This document shows positions 10,205 to 22,835 of a stretch of 64,000 bases of DNA, piece by piece. A program made the translations under genes and the position numbers. Within the stretch, counting starts at the first letter, position 1; every line of letters begins with the position of its first letter. The notes under the pieces were generated by a model. It had not been told where the DNA came from. It did no database searches and saw only the letters and a program-made list of their open reading frames with translations. The DNA comes from Gordonia bronchialis DSM 43247 (GTDB taxonomy: Bacteria; Actinomycetota; Actinomycetes; Mycobacteriales; Mycobacteriaceae). The DNA is taken from contig NC_013441.1 in the NCBI RefSeq assembly GCF_000024785.1, forward strand, positions 3,162,001-3,226,000, in the 5' to 3' direction.

Positions 10205-11242
10205 TCAGATCGTGTCGTTCAGCGTCTTGATCGGCATCGACAGGTCGCTCAGCAGATCGAGGTCATCCTCGGCGGGCCGGCCGAGGGTGGTGAGGTAGTT
10301 GCCGACGATGACCGCGTTGATACCGCCGAGAATGCCCTGCTTGGCGCCGAGATCGCCGAGGGTGATCTCGCGCCCGCCGGCGAAACGCAGGATGGTGCGC
10401 GGCAGGGCGAGGCGGAAGGCGGCCACCGCCTTGAGTGCCTCCGACGCGGGCAACACCTCGAGATCACCGAACGGAGTGCCCGGCCGCGGGTTGAGGAAGT
10501 TCAGCGGCACCTCGTCGGGCTCGAGTGAGGCGAGATCGGCGGCGAACTCGGCGCGCTGCTCCAGGCTCTCGCCCATGCCGAGGATTCCGCCGCAGCAGAC
10601 CTCCATGCCGGCGTCACGGACCATGCGCAGCGTGTCCCACCGCTCCTCCCACGTGTGGGTGGTGACGACGTTCGGGAAGTGGCTGCGCGCGGTCTCGAGG
10701 TTGTGGTTGTAGCGATGCACGCCCATGTCGCGCAGTTGATCGACCTGCTCCTGGGTGAGCATGCCCAGGCTGCACGCGATCTGGATGTCGACCTCGTTGC
10801 GGATGGCCTCGATGCCGGCCGCGACCTGGCTCAGCAGCCGCTTGTCGGGGCCGCGGACGGCGGCGACGATGCAGAACTCGGTGGCACCGGTCTTGGCGGT
10901 CTGCTTGGCCGCCTCCACCAGCGACGGGATGTCGATCCAGGCGCTGCGCACCGGCGACGCGAACAAGCCCGACTGGGAACAGAAGTGGCAGTCCTCGGGG
11001 CAGCCGCCGGTCTTGAGCGAGATGATGCCCTCCACCTCGACTTCCGGTCCGCACCACCGCATCCGCACGTCGTGGGCGAGTTGCAGCAACTCGGTGAGAC
11101 GATCGTCGGGAAGGCGGAGCACGGTCAGTACCTGGTCGCGGTCGAGTGCCTCGCCGCGTTCGAGCACCTGCGCTCGGGCCACGGCGAGGATGTCGTCGGA
11201 TTCGGTGACGACGGTTCCGGAGGCAACGGTTGCCTGGGTCAC
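10205..11242 (-). CDS. bioB: Biotin synthase
   Basis: BioB (345 aa) is the radical SAM enzyme that inserts sulfur into dethiobiotin. The radical SAM motif CPEDCHFC places Cys81, Cys85 and Cys88 around the [4Fe-4S] cluster. YNHNLETAR, the GGILGMGES turn and the [11 protein letters not shown] loop are also typical. The GTG at 11242 overlaps the bioD stop (GTGA). It is followed by bsaP after 46 bp and belongs to the bioA-F-D-B transcription unit, expected to be controlled by BioQ from the operators upstream of bioA. Confidence 0.97.
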   Translation of the reverse strand: MTQATVASGTVVTESDDILAVARAQVLERGEALDRDQVLTVLRLPDDRLTELLQLAHDVRMRWCGPEVEVEGIISLKTGGCPEDCHFCSQSGLFASPVRSAWIDIPSLVEAAKQTAKTGATEFCIVAAVRGPDKRLLSQVAAGIEAIRNEVDIQIACSLGMLTQEQVDQLRDMGVHRYNHNLETARSHFPNVVTTHTWEERWDTLRMVRDAGMEVCCGGILGMGESLEQRAEFAADLASLEPDEVPLNFLNPRPGTPFGDLEVLPASEALKAVAAFRLALPRTILRFAGGREITLGDLGAKQGILGGINAVIVGNYLTTLGRPAEDDLDLLSDLSMPIKTLNDTI

Positions 11243-12057
11243 GAGAGAACTCCTTCATGGGTGCTGGTGAAAGCGGTTGCTGCCGAACGAGATCGTGGTG
11301 CTGTCGGCGAGATTTGCGGTGCTGTCGCGGGGTTTCCGGGGGCCGGCCGGTGAAGACCAGGAGGCCGGCGGATCTCGGCGTCGAGCCAGTCGGTGTCGAT
11401 CCAGCCGGGGGCAGCCGCGCGGAAGGCGGCGCGATCGAGTGCGCCGGCACCGGCGTCGATCACCCCGACGACCGGGACACCGGTGAGGCGCGGCAGGTCG
11501 TCGCGGTTGGTGCGCATGGCCAGGTCGGGACGCTCGGGCCAGGTGCCGATGACGAGACCGGCCGGCTCCAGGCCCCGCGCGCGGATGGCGTCGACGGTCA
11601 GCTCGGCGTGGTTGAGGGCGCCGAGTCCGGGGGGCACCACCACGACCACCCGCGCGGCGAGGTCCGCGGCCACGTCGAGCAGGGTCAGCGATTCGGCCAG
11701 CCGCACCAGCACCCCACCCGCACCTTCGACGAGGGTCAGATCATGAGTGGTAGCAAGTTCTTCGACGGCACAACGGATGTCGGGCCGCCGGACCGGTGGC
11801 AGTCCGCGCAGCCGTGCTGCCGTCTCCGGTGCGAGCGGGTCGGGATACCGGGCGCATTCGGTGGTGGTCACCGGTCCGGCGAGACCTGCGATGGTGTCGA
11901 GATCGCCCGGCTCGCCGGGCTCGACGCCGGTCTGAGCGGGCTTGCAGACGCCGACCGTCGCGCCCCGGGCCTGAGCCGCCGCCGCCAGCGCCGCGGTCAC
12001 GATCGTCTTGCCGACGTCGGTCGATGTGCCGGTCACGGCCAGGATCGCGCCGCTCAT
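11239..12057 (-). CDS. bioD: Dethiobiotin synthetase
   Basis: BioD (272 aa) carboxylates and cyclises diaminopelargonate to dethiobiotin with ATP. The P-loop GTSTDVGKT spans residues 10-18, the CKPAQTGVE substrate loop follows and VEGAGGVLV is present. The family is usually about 225-240 aa. Here some 40 extra residues follow [10 protein letters not shown], rich in Pro, Ala, Ser and Thr, with no recognisable domain. The ATG at 12057 overlaps the bioF stop by 4 bp and the gene's stop overlaps bioB, so the tail is confined between tightly coupled genes. Confidence 0.95.
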   Translation of the reverse strand: MSGAILAVTGTSTDVGKTIVTAALAAAAQARGATVGVCKPAQTGVEPGEPGDLDTIAGLAGPVTTTECARYPDPLAPETAARLRGLPPVRRPDIRCAVEELATTHDLTLVEGAGGVLVRLAESLTLLDVAADLAARVVVVVPPGLGALNHAELTVDAIRARGLEPAGLVIGTWPERPDLAMRTNRDDLPRLTGVPVVGVIDAGAGALDRAAFRAAAPGWIDTDWLDAEIRRPPGLHRPAPGNPATAPQISPTAPRSRSAATAFTSTHEGVLS

Positions 12058-13262
12058 CGGACGCCGACCTCACGTAACGCGGCGTCGACGACGTCGGCCA
12101 CCCGATCAACGGTGGCCGCGTCGAGGTCCGCCCGGACCGTGATCCGCAAGCGCGACGTCCCCGCCGGCACCGACGGCGGGCGGAAGCAGCCCACCAGCAC
12201 ACCCCGGTCCCGGCAGGCGGCGGCTGCGGCGACGGCTTGCCGGGGATCGCCGACGATCAGCGAGATCACCGCGGCGGCGGGCACCGACGCACCACACCGC
12301 TGGGCGAGGCGTCGGGCGTTGTCGCTCAGGCGGGTCGGCAGTTCCGGATGGGCACGCAGGTGGGCCAGCGCCGCGCGGGCAGCGCCGACCGCGGCCGGGT
12401 TGAGTCCGGTGTCGAAGATGAAGGTCCGGGCGCAGTCGATCAGGTGGGTCCGCACGGCCCGCGAGCCGAGCACGACACCACCTTGAGCGCCAAGCGATTT
12501 CGACATCACCGCGGTGACGACCAGGTCGGGCGCACCCGACAGGCCCGCCTCGGCGATCAGGCCGCGTCCACCCGGTCCGCGGACCCCGAGCGCGTGTGCC
12601 TCGTCGACGAGCAACACGGCGCCGTGGGCGCGAGCCGCCGAGTACAGCTCGGCGATCGGTGCGGGTTCGCCGTCGATGCTGTACACCGAGTCGGTGACCA
12701 CCAGGGCACGCTCCTCGGTGCGCTCGGCGAGCGCTGCGCGCACCGCGTCGTGGTCACCGCGCTCGACGACCACCACGCGCGCACGGGAAAGCCGGCATCC
12801 GTCGATCAGTGATGCGTGCGTACCCGTGTCGCTGACGATGAGGTCACCACGCCCGGCGAGGGCGCAGATCGCGCCGACGTTACCCAGATAGCCGGACGAG
12901 AAGGACAGTGCGGCTTCGAATCCGAGGAAATCGGCGATCTCCTCTTCGAAGTCGACGTGGGCTTGGGTGGTCCCGACGACGAGCCGCGACGCGGTCGATC
13001 CCGCTCCCCACTGCGCCAGTGCCGCCTGCGCGCCGGCGACGACGGCGGGATGGGTGGAGAGCCCGAGGTAGTCGTTGGATGCGAGATTGATGAGGTGCTC
13101 GTCGCTGCGTCGAACGTGCGGATCGCGATGCAGGCCGGCGGCCGACCGCGCGGCGGCGGCATCGTCGAGCCAGTCGAGCCCGGTCTGCGGTGCCATCGGC
13201 GCGAAATCCGTTGCTGCCGAGGCGAAGTCCACTGCTGTCGGGGAGAATTCGGGTGCGCTCAC
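12054..13262 (-). CDS. bioF: 8-amino-7-oxononanoate synthase
   Basis: BioF (402 aa) is the PLP-dependent alpha-oxoamine synthase that joins alanine with pimeloyl-ACP or pimeloyl-CoA. The PLP lysine should be the one in [12 protein letters not shown]. Upstream motifs are [32 protein letters not shown] and [15 protein letters not shown]. An N-terminal extension of about 30 residues precedes the core. The GTG at 13262 overlaps the bioA stop and the 3' end overlaps bioD, giving an unbroken translational chain. Confidence 0.96.
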   Translation of the reverse strand: MSAPEFSPTAVDFASAATDFAPMAPQTGLDWLDDAAAARSAAGLHRDPHVRRSDEHLINLASNDYLGLSTHPAVVAGAQAALAQWGAGSTASRLVVGTTQAHVDFEEEIADFLGFEAALSFSSGYLGNVGAICALAGRGDLIVSDTGTHASLIDGCRLSRARVVVVERGDHDAVRAALAERTEERALVVTDSVYSIDGEPAPIAELYSAARAHGAVLLVDEAHALGVRGPGGRGLIAEAGLSGAPDLVVTAVMSKSLGAQGGVVLGSRAVRTHLIDCARTFIFDTGLNPAAVGAARAALAHLRAHPELPTRLSDNARRLAQRCGASVPAAAVISLIVGDPRQAVAAAAACRDRGVLVGCFRPPSVPAGTSRLRITVRADLDAATVDRVADVVDAALREVGVR

Positions 13263-14626
13263 GAGGATGCTCCTGCCGGGACGGGGGTTGCGATGGTGGC
13301 CGTCACCGCGGCATGGATACCGTCGACGATGGTCGCGATGTCGTCGGCGTCACACAGGTAGGGCGGCATCGTGTAGACGAGATTGCGGAACGGCCGCAGC
13401 CACGCACCGGCTGCCACGGTGGCCGCGGTTGCCGCGGCCATGTCGACCGGCCGGTCGAGTTCCACCACACCGATCGCCCCGAGCACCCGGACCTCGCGAA
13501 CACCGTCGAGGCGGCTCAGGGGTGCCAGACCGGCCCGAAGTTGCGCCTCGATGCGCGCGACCCGATCCCGCCAGGTGCCGTCGGCCAGCAGATCCATTGA
13601 GGCCACCGCGACCGCGCAGGCGAGCGGGTTGGCCATGAACGTCGGTCCGTGAGCCAGGCCGCCGGCCTCCCCCGCGCTGATGACCGTGGCGATCTCGTCG
13701 GTGCACAGGGTTGCCGCGAGCGTCAGGTAGCCGCCGGTGAGGGCCTTGCCGACGCACATGATGTCCGGCGAGACCCCGGCCTGCTCGGTGGCGAACATCG
13801 TTCCGGTACGGCCGAATCCGGTGGCGATCTCGTCGAAGATCAACAGCACGCCCTGCTCGTCGCAGATGCGGCGCAGATCGGCGAGGTATCGGGGATCGTG
13901 GAATCGCATGCCCCCCGCGCCCTGGACGACCGGTTCGACGATGATCGCCGCGAGCTCGTCACGATGGGCCCAGACCGCGGCTTCCAGGGTCGCCACGTAG
14001 TCGGCCCGGTAGTCGGCCGGCGGGGCGGGGACGAAAACCTGCGCGGCGAGCACATCGGTCCACATCGAGTGCATGCCGCCCTCGGGATCGCAGACACTCA
14101 TCGGGGTGAAGGTGTCGCCGTGGTAGCCGCCCCGCCAGGTCAGCAGTCGGGTGCGCCCCGGACGCCCCCGACTGCGCCAGTATTGCAGCGCCATCTTCAC
14201 CGCGACCTCCACCGACACCGAGCCGGAATCGCAGAAGAACACCTTCTGCAGCGACTCGGGCGTCAGCCGGATCAGGCGCCGTGCCAGTTGGGCGGCCGGT
14301 TCGTGGGTGAGACCACCGAACATGACGTGCGACATCCGGCCCACCTGCGCGCTCACCGCGGCGTCGAGGACCGGGTGCCCGTAACCGTGGATCGCGGCCC
14401 ACCACGAGCTCATGCCGTCGATCACCTCCCGGCCGTCGGCCAGGCGCAGGCGCACCCCGTGCGCCGACTCGACGACCAGCGGCCGGGTACTCGGCGGCAT
14501 CGCACCGTAGGGATGCCAGATGTGGTCGGCATCGATGCGGCTGATGGTGGCCTCGTCCACGGCAGACATTCCTCGGGGTCGAACGGGTTCGGGCGGTCGG
14601 CGACGCGATGAAGTGGGCTGGCTCAC
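13259..14626 (-). CDS. bioA: Adenosylmethionine-8-amino-7-oxononanoate aminotransferase
   Basis: BioA (455 aa) is the class III aminotransferase that uses S-adenosylmethionine as amino donor to make 7,8-diaminopelargonate. IWHPYGAM near the N-terminus, [26 protein letters not shown] and [11 protein letters not shown] (PLP lysine) are diagnostic. The start is either GTG 14626 or ATG 14569 (MSAVDEAT). The longer form lies close behind the BioQ operators, and neither has an ideal Shine-Dalgarno. It is the first gene of the bio operon and is divergent from bioQ across 76 bp. Confidence 0.95.
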   Translation of the reverse strand: MSQPTSSRRRPPEPVRPRGMSAVDEATISRIDADHIWHPYGAMPPSTRPLVVESAHGVRLRLADGREVIDGMSSWWAAIHGYGHPVLDAAVSAQVGRMSHVMFGGLTHEPAAQLARRLIRLTPESLQKVFFCDSGSVSVEVAVKMALQYWRSRGRPGRTRLLTWRGGYHGDTFTPMSVCDPEGGMHSMWTDVLAAQVFVPAPPADYRADYVATLEAAVWAHRDELAAIIVEPVVQGAGGMRFHDPRYLADLRRICDEQGVLLIFDEIATGFGRTGTMFATEQAGVSPDIMCVGKALTGGYLTLAATLCTDEIATVISAGEAGGLAHGPTFMANPLACAVAVASMDLLADGTWRDRVARIEAQLRAGLAPLSRLDGVREVRVLGAIGVVELDRPVDMAAATAATVAAGAWLRPFRNLVYTMPPYLCDADDIATIVDGIHAAVTATIATPVPAGASS

Positions 14627-14633
14627 GCGTCGT

Positions 14634-14650
14634 CCTGGACACTGTACAGG
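14634..14650. promoter_or_regulatory. BioQ operator, copy 1
   Basis: A 17-bp dyad, CCTG-g-ACA-c-TGT-a-CAGG, with only one mismatched pair. Read on the minus strand it includes TACAGT, a plausible -10 for bioA whose transcript would start about 7 nt before the GTG at 14626. Assignment to BioQ rests on its position between bioA and bioQ. Confidence 0.75.
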
Positions 14651-14655
14651 CGTTG

Positions 14656-14672
14656 CCTGGACGGTGTACAGG
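14656..14672. promoter_or_regulatory. BioQ operator, copy 2
   Basis: A second copy of the 17-bp dyad (CCTG-g-ACG-g-TGT-a-CAGG), centred exactly 22 bp, or two helical turns, from copy 1. Two dimers would therefore sit on the same face of the DNA. It overlaps the expected -35 region of bioQ, giving autoregulation. Confidence 0.75.
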
Positions 14673-14690
14673 CAGCGCGCGCCGGGGTCT

Positions 14691-14696
14691 TAGGGT
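14691..14696 (+). promoter_or_regulatory. -10 box of a leaderless bioQ transcript
   Basis: TAGGGT fits the TAnnnT pattern seen elsewhere in this window and ends 6 nt before the GTG at 14703, so transcription should start at the GTG or one base later. Confidence 0.5.
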
Positions 14697-14702
14697 GGAG
14701 CT

Positions 14703-15302
14703 GTGAGCAACAGTCGTGCCGATGTCCTGCGTGCCGCCCGCGACATCCTCATCGACCACAGCCTCGCCGACCTCTCGATGCGACGCCTGGCGACCGAACT
14801 CGGGGTCCGGCCCAACGCGTTGTACTGGCACTTCCCCAACAAGCAGACGCTCCTGGCCGCCCTGGCCGACGACATCCTGGGCCGGGTCGCGATCCCGGGT
14901 ACCGACCTGGCATGGACCGAGCGGCTCGACTCCCTGGCCACCGGTATGCGCGAGGCATTGCTCGCCGTTCCGGACAGCGCCGAGGTGGTGTCGTCGAGCT
15001 GGGCGAGCGGCCTGTCGGTGAAAGCGATCGCCGCCGACATCACGGCCGCGGCCCGCGCCGGCGGCCTGCCGCTGCGCGACGCGGAGGCCGTCAGCACCGC
15101 GATCTGTCAGCTGGTCATCGGGCTCACCATCGAGGAGCAGACCCGCGCGCAGATGGAGCGGCTCGGGGTCATCGAACCGTCCGGACGCGACTTCGACGGG
15201 GAGTTCGCCGACGGCCTCGCGATCATCCTCGACGGTGCCCGTGCACGCAGCGCCGCCGACGCCGCAGTCGCCGCGATGACGGGTCAGAGTAAAGAAAAGT
15301 AA
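14703..15302 (+). CDS. bioQ: TetR-family biotin regulator BioQ
   Basis: A 199-aa TetR-type repressor. The N-terminal helix-turn-helix is clear (LSMRRLATELGVRPNALYWHF, in parts, residues about 23-45) and is followed by a helical ligand or dimer domain. BioQ is the usual repressor of biotin genes in mycolic-acid actinobacteria that lack the BirA DNA-binding domain. This gene is divergent from bioA, with paired 17-bp operators in the gap. The GTG at 14703 has no Shine-Dalgarno and probably starts a leaderless mRNA. The effector is not visible from the sequence. Confidence 0.9.
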   Translation: MSNSRADVLRAARDILIDHSLADLSMRRLATELGVRPNALYWHFPNKQTLLAALADDILGRVAIPGTDLAWTERLDSLATGMREALLAVPDSAEVVSSSWASGLSVKAIAADITAAARAGGLPLRDAEAVSTAICQLVIGLTIEEQTRAQMERLGVIEPSGRDFDGEFADGLAIILDGARARSAADAAVAAMTGQSKEK

Positions 15303-15359
15303 AGGTCAGCGCCCCGTGTGTCGTCGGGCACCGAGTCGATTTTTCACAGGTTCGGCAGG

Positions 15360-15365
15360 TACATT
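15360..15365 (+). promoter_or_regulatory. Possible -10 box for the acyltransferase gene
   Basis: TACATT (TAnnnT pattern) lies in the 141-bp gap between bioQ and the acyltransferase start chosen here. If it is used, transcription begins near 15372, which excludes the longer GTG start at 15318. No clear -35 is seen. Confidence 0.35.
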
Positions 15366-15443
15366 GCTACCCGATCCGCACAGTGGGCGCCCCCGCGCCG
15401 GCACGTGCCGTCCACCTCGCCGAGAGACAGAGAGCCCGATCCG

Positions 15444-17660
15444 TTGGCAGCCCCGACCCGTGTAGCGCCGCAGACGACCACTGCTTCGTCGGCGTCGCCA
15501 CCGGTCTATCGGACCGACCTCGACGGCCTTCGGGGTATCGCGATCACTCTGGTCGCCTGCTTCCATGTGTGGTTCGGCAAGGTCTCCGGCGGCGTCGACG
15601 TCTTCCTCACCCTGTCCGGGTACTTCTTCGTCGGCTCGCTGCTGCGCCACGCCATCCACAGCCAATCGGCGCGCATCACCTTCCGCGACGCGATGAACCC
15701 GTGGCCGCGACTGTCCCGGCTGCTGCGCAGGCTGCTGCCCGCACTGCTGACCGTGCTCATCGCGGTGGCGGTCGGAACAGTGCTGATCCTGCCGCAGGTG
15801 CGCTGGTCCAACATCGGCCGCGAGTTGTTCGCCAGCGCCACCTACTGGCAGAACTGGTACCTGGCGTGGAACTCGCAGGATTACACCGCGGCGAGTTCGG
15901 CGAACAGCCCGCTGCAGCACCTGTGGTCGATGTCGATGCAGGGCCAGTTCTTCCTCATCACGCTGCTGACCGCCCTCGCGGTCACCGTGGTCATCAAACT
16001 GCTCGCCCGGGTGGTGTCGGTGGTCGCCGACCCGCGGGTGATCCGCGTGCTCGTCGGCCTCTCGGTCCTGCTGGTCGCACTCGCCTCGTTCTGGTGGGCG
16101 CATCGCGGTCTGGTCCTGCATCAGCCGTACAACTACTACGACACCTGGTCGCGGCTCTGGGAACCGCTCGCCGGCGGCCTCCTCGCGGTGTGGCTGCCGC
16201 GCTGGCGGCTGCCGAACTGGTTGCGAAACCTCGCCACCGCCGTCGCCCTGGGGCTGATCGTCACCTGCGGATGGTGGATCGTCGGGGTCGAGCAGTATCC
16301 GGGTCCGTGGGCGCTGGTCCCGGTCGGCGCCACCCTGCTGATCATCTGGGCGGGTGCCACCGACCTGCAGCGCGCGCGCCGCGCCAGCGATACCGAGTCC
16401 CCGACAGCGGCTCCGAGCGCTCCCGACCCGATGCCGATGCTCAACCGGGCGCTGGCAAGCCGATGGCCGGTCTGGCTGGGCACCATCGCCTACAGCCTCT
16501 ACCTGTGGCACTGGCCGCTGCTGATCTTCTATCTGACGTGGCGAGAGAAGGAACACGCCTCGGTGATCGAGGGCGTCGGAATCCTGGCCGTCTCGATCGG
16601 ATTGGCTGCGACGACCAAACGATTCGTCGAGGACCCGCTGCGCGGTGGGGACCGGGCCAAACTCAACCACGGGGACCGGTCCGGCCATCGCCGCTGGATC
16701 AACTACACCTCGGTGGTCACCAGCATCCTGCTGATCGGCACGATCGCCGTCGGTGTCGGCATCAAGGCATGGGATCGCCACGTCGCAACCATCTCGGTCG
16801 ACACCCTCAACCTGGATCCGCGTGACTATCCGGGCGCCCGTGCCCTGCTCGACGGCACGCCGGTGCCCAAACTCGATCCGGTGCCCCAGCCGCTGGCGGT
16901 GATCAAGGACTTCCCCGAGACGTCCACCGACGGGTTCACCAGTGACTTCAAGGACGGCAGCATCCACGTCGGCGTGTACGGCGATCGGGCGGCCACGCGC
17001 ACCATCGCACTGGCCGGCGGGTCGCACGCGGAGATGTGGATCTCGGCGCTCGACATGATCGGCAAACGCAACCACTTCAAGGTGACCACGTACATCAAGA
17101 TGGGATGTCCGTTGTCCACCAACCCGGTTCCGCGCCAGCAGGGCGAACCGTATCCCCAGTGCTACGACTGGGGTCAGCGAGTCATCGCCGCGATCATCAA
17201 GGCCAAACCGGATGCCGTGTTCACCAATTCGACGCGTCCGCGCGACTACGAGAACGGCGACTGGACACCACCGGACTACACGCCGATCTTCGACCGGTTC
17301 ATCGCCGGCGGGGTTCCCGTCCTGGGCATCCGCGACACGCCGTGGCCCATCCGCTCCGGCGTCGACACACCGATCTGCCTCAACGACGGCGGCACGGCGG
17401 AGAGCTGCAGAACCAAGCGGGTGGTCTCCATGGCACCGACCGATCCCGCCGAGCAGCTTCGGGCGACGCGACCGGATTTCCACCCGCTGGATCTGACCAA
17501 CGGCATCTGCACCGCCGACTTCTGCCCGGCCATCGTGGGCAACATCATCGTCTACAAGGACCCACATCACCTCAGTGCGACCTATGTGCGCAGCCTGGCT
17601 GACGAACTCGAGCGACAGATGAAGCTCGCGATGCCGTGGATCGGCCAGCAGAAGCCGTGA
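15444..17660 (+). CDS. Membrane acyltransferase 3 (OafA type) with C-terminal SGNH domain
   Basis: A protein of about 738 aa. The N-terminal half is an acyltransferase-3 domain with about 10 membrane helices, starting YRTDLDGLRGIAI and including CFHVWFGKVSGGVDVFLTLSGYF and LWHWPLLIFY. The C-terminal half is an exported SGNH/GDSL-like domain with the catalytic-serine block GGSHAEMW and the Asp-His block KDPHHLSATY. Such fusions O-acetylate cell-envelope polysaccharides or lipids; the substrate here is unknown. The frame is open from GTG 15318. Rare AGA codons just upstream and a TACATT promoter favour the TTG at 15444, so the start is uncertain. It lies downstream of bioQ on the same strand. 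Confidence 0.9.
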   Translation: MAAPTRVAPQTTTASSASPPVYRTDLDGLRGIAITLVACFHVWFGKVSGGVDVFLTLSGYFFVGSLLRHAIHSQSARITFRDAMNPWPRLSRLLRRLLPALLTVLIAVAVGTVLILPQVRWSNIGRELFASATYWQNWYLAWNSQDYTAASSANSPLQHLWSMSMQGQFFLITLLTALAVTVVIKLLARVVSVVADPRVIRVLVGLSVLLVALASFWWAHRGLVLHQPYNYYDTWSRLWEPLAGGLLAVWLPRWRLPNWLRNLATAVALGLIVTCGWWIVGVEQYPGPWALVPVGATLLIIWAGATDLQRARRASDTESPTAAPSAPDPMPMLNRALASRWPVWLGTIAYSLYLWHWPLLIFYLTWREKEHASVIEGVGILAVSIGLAATTKRFVEDPLRGGDRAKLNHGDRSGHRRWINYTSVVTSILLIGTIAVGVGIKAWDRHVATISVDTLNLDPRDYPGARALLDGTPVPKLDPVPQPLAVIKDFPETSTDGFTSDFKDGSIHVGVYGDRAATRTIALAGGSHAEMWISALDMIGKRNHFKVTTYIKMGCPLSTNPVPRQQGEPYPQCYDWGQRVIAAIIKAKPDAVFTNSTRPRDYENGDWTPPDYTPIFDRFIAGGVPVLGIRDTPWPIRSGVDTPICLNDGGTAESCRTKRVVSMAPTDPAEQLRATRPDFHPLDLTNGICTADFCPAIVGNIIVYKDPHHLSATYVRSLADELERQMKLAMPWIGQQKP

Positions 17661-17746
17661 CCCGCGGAAACTGACGGACGTGCGTGGTGGCGACCACAAT
17701 GGAAACCGAACCAGGCGCTCGAGATGACCGGGCGCCGCAACGCGAC

Positions 17747-17752
17747 TACTGT
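17747..17752 (+). promoter_or_regulatory. -10 box of the treX leader ORF and treXY unit
   Basis: TACTGT (TAnnnT pattern) ends 6 nt before an ATG at 17759. Transcription from here would begin at or next to that ATG and produce a leaderless message for the small ORF in front of treX. Confidence 0.5.
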
Positions 17753-17758
17753 CGGTCC

Positions 17759-17823
17759 ATGACACCAGGCGTCGTCACCGGAGTATCCGGCGGAGCGTTG
17801 GTTCCCCGACAAGAAGGGTGGGT

Positions 17824-17827
<4 letters not shown>
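17759..17827 (+). CDS. Leaderless 22-codon ORF translationally coupled to treX
   Basis: An open frame of 22 codons encoding MTPGVVTGVSGGALVPRQEG plus two residues. Its ATG is at the predicted transcription start of the TACTGT promoter. Its TGA stop (17825-17827) overlaps the treX ATG (17824-17826) as ATGA, the coupling junction used by known gene pairs in this window. The peptide shows no run of a single amino acid that would suggest attenuation. It may mainly deliver ribosomes to treX. It is predicted only; the peptide itself may have no function. Confidence 0.45.
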
Positions 17828-20487
<2,660 letters not shown>

Positions 20488-20491
20488 GGCG

Positions 20492-22810
20492 ATGGCCGAT
20501 CGTCGCCAACCGCGCGCCACCTACCGCGTGCAGTTGCACCCCGGGTTCGGATTCGCCGACACCGCAGGCATTCTGGGGCATCTGAGCGAGCTGGGTATCA
20601 GCCACCTCTACCTGTCCCCGATCGGTCGCGCGTCGGCGGGCTCCACCCACGGCTACGACTGGCTGCCGCCGCCGGAGGTCGCACCGGCCCTCGGCGGCCT
20701 CGACGGACTGCGGGAGCTGCGCGGGGCGGCGAACGCCGTCGACATCGGCCTGATCATCGACATCGTCCCCAATCACACCGGGGTCGCCGACGCCATGGCC
20801 AATCCGTGGTTCGCCGATGTCCTGCGCCACGGGCGGCACTCGGACTACAGCTCCTACTTCGACATCGACTTCTCGACCGGCAACGGCGCCGACGGCGCGA
20901 TCGCCCTCCCGGTCCTCGCCGCCGACGGCGACCTCTCGCCGCTGGAGATCCACGACGACGAGTTGCGCTACTTCGAGCACCACTTCCCCATCGCCCCCGG
21001 GACCCTCGGCGGCACACCGACCGACGTGCACGACCGGCAGCACTACCGCCTGGTGCCCTGGAACAGCGGGCTGATCGGATATCGCCGGTTCTTCACCGTC
21101 AACGAACTCGCGGGTCTGTGCCAGGAGGACCCGAAGGTCTATGCGGCCACCCACGCCTGGCTGCGCGAGCTCATCGCCGAGGACCTGATCGACGGGGTAC
21201 GCGTTGATCATCCGGACGGCCTGTGGGACCCGCAGGGATATCTACGGCGCCTGCGGGCCGACGTCGGGCGTGACCGGCTCATCTACGTGGAGAAGATCCT
21301 CGCCTCCGACGAGCCGCTGGAGCCGACGCTGCCCGTGGAGGGCACCACCGGATACGAGCAGATGCGCATCATCGACGCACTATTCGTCGCACCGTCGGGC
21401 GTGATCGAGCTCGCCGAGATCCATGACCGGGTGACCGGTGTACCCGGCGACTCGCGCTGGATCGAGACGACCGAGCACGAGCGAAAGCTGGTGACACTCA
21501 CCGAGTCCTTTCCCACCGAGCACCGCAGACTCGTCCACACACTGACCCACTCCGATCCCGATGCCGACGAACCGGCGGTGGCGCACGCGACCGCCGAACT
21601 GATCGCGGGTCTGGGCGTGTACCGCGCCGACTATCCGACGCTGCGTCCGCGTCTCGTCGAGGCCGCGGCGTCGATCGCGCGGCGTCGGCCCGCGCTCGCC
21701 GATGCCCTGGCGCTCGTCGTCGCACAAACCGCCTCTCCCGGCGCGGCGGCGTCGCGGCTGGCCCAGACCTGCGGGGCGGTCACGGCCAAGAGCGTCGAGG
21801 ACAGCCTGTTCTACCGGACCGCGCGCCTGGTATCGGCCCAGGAGGTCGGCGGCGACCCGGCGCATCCGGCCATGAGTCTGGACACCTTCCACGAGCACAA
21901 TGCGACCCGGGCGGCGGAGTGGCCGCTGGCGATGACGGCCTCCTCCACCCACGACACCAAACGCGGCGAGGATGTCCGGGCCCGCATCGCGATGCTCGCC
22001 CAGATACCGGAGCGGTGGTCGCTCGTCGTGGACCGGATCTGGCGAACCACCGCAATTCCGGACGATCTGACGTGCTACTTCCTGCTGCAGAACATCGTCG
22101 GGGTCTGGCCGATCGGGGCGCCGGTATCTGCTGCCCTACGCGGCCGGCTGCACGAGTACGCGCGAAAAGCGATGCGCGAAGCCGGTTTACGCACCACCTG
22201 GACCGAGGTCGACGACGACTTCGAGTCCGCGGTACTCGACTGGATCGACGCGGTGACCGCCGACCCGGTCGCCGGTGTGATCACCGACCTGGTGGCCCGG
22301 ATCGCCGATTCCTGGGAGCAGGAAGCGTTGGCGCGCAAGGCTATCGCGATCCTCGGGCCCGGCGTACCCGACATCTATCAGGGCACCGAGTGGTGGGACG
22401 ACTCGCTGGTCGATCCCGACAACCGCCGGCCCGTCGACTTCACCCGCGGCATGGATCATCCCAAGGCGGCGCTGGTCCGCGCCGCGCTGTCGTTGCGTGC
22501 CGCCCACCCCGCCGCCTTCGGGACCCACGGGACCTACCGCCGTCTCAATGCCGATGGCCCGGCGGCCGACCACGCGGTAGCCTTCGCCCGGGGAGACGGC
22601 CGATCGGCGACGGTCGTGGTGGTGACGGCGCGATTCACCCACAGCCTGCGCGCGGACAGCGCTCGCGCCACCGCGGTCGTGCTGCCACCGGGCCGGTGGC
22701 GCAATGTGCTGACCGACGAAACACACTCCGGGACCGTCGATCTCGCAACTCTGCGCGCCACTCATCCGGTGGCGATGCTGGAAGTCGCGCCGACCTCCAA
22801 CGCTCCCTGA
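20492..22810 (+). CDS. treY: Maltooligosyl trehalose synthase
   Basis: TreY (772 aa) isomerises the reducing-end alpha-1,4 bond of maltodextrins to an alpha,alpha-1,1 bond, making maltooligosyl trehalose. GH13 features are GFGFADTAGILGHL at the N-terminus, IDIVPNHTGVAD, the nucleophile block DGVRVDHPDGLWDP and the acid/base Glu in IYVEKIL. A late barrel block, STHDTKRGEDVRAR, is also present. ATG 20492 is 4 bp after the treX stop, so the two form one operon. The next enzyme, TreZ, is not adjacent as it usually is but lies 10 kb further on. Confidence 0.95.
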   Translation: MADRRQPRATYRVQLHPGFGFADTAGILGHLSELGISHLYLSPIGRASAGSTHGYDWLPPPEVAPALGGLDGLRELRGAANAVDIGLIIDIVPNHTGVADAMANPWFADVLRHGRHSDYSSYFDIDFSTGNGADGAIALPVLAADGDLSPLEIHDDELRYFEHHFPIAPGTLGGTPTDVHDRQHYRLVPWNSGLIGYRRFFTVNELAGLCQEDPKVYAATHAWLRELIAEDLIDGVRVDHPDGLWDPQGYLRRLRADVGRDRLIYVEKILASDEPLEPTLPVEGTTGYEQMRIIDALFVAPSGVIELAEIHDRVTGVPGDSRWIETTEHERKLVTLTESFPTEHRRLVHTLTHSDPDADEPAVAHATAELIAGLGVYRADYPTLRPRLVEAAASIARRRPALADALALVVAQTASPGAAASRLAQTCGAVTAKSVEDSLFYRTARLVSAQEVGGDPAHPAMSLDTFHEHNATRAAEWPLAMTASSTHDTKRGEDVRARIAMLAQIPERWSLVVDRIWRTTAIPDDLTCYFLLQNIVGVWPIGAPVSAALRGRLHEYARKAMREAGLRTTWTEVDDDFESAVLDWIDAVTADPVAGVITDLVARIADSWEQEALARKAIAILGPGVPDIYQGTEWWDDSLVDPDNRRPVDFTRGMDHPKAALVRAALSLRAAHPAAFGTHGTYRRLNADGPAADHAVAFARGDGRSATVVVVTARFTHSLRADSARATAVVLPPGRWRNVLTDETHSGTVDLATLRATHPVAMLEVAPTSNAP

Positions 22811-22835
22811 GCTTCGAGGAGCGGGGCGAGCCACG

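Noticed and set aside
15306..17765. An 819-codon open frame on the minus strand.
   Set aside because: It is antisense to the membrane acyltransferase, whose helices and SGNH motifs are clear. Long antisense frames are common in GC-rich DNA and this one has no recognisable protein features.
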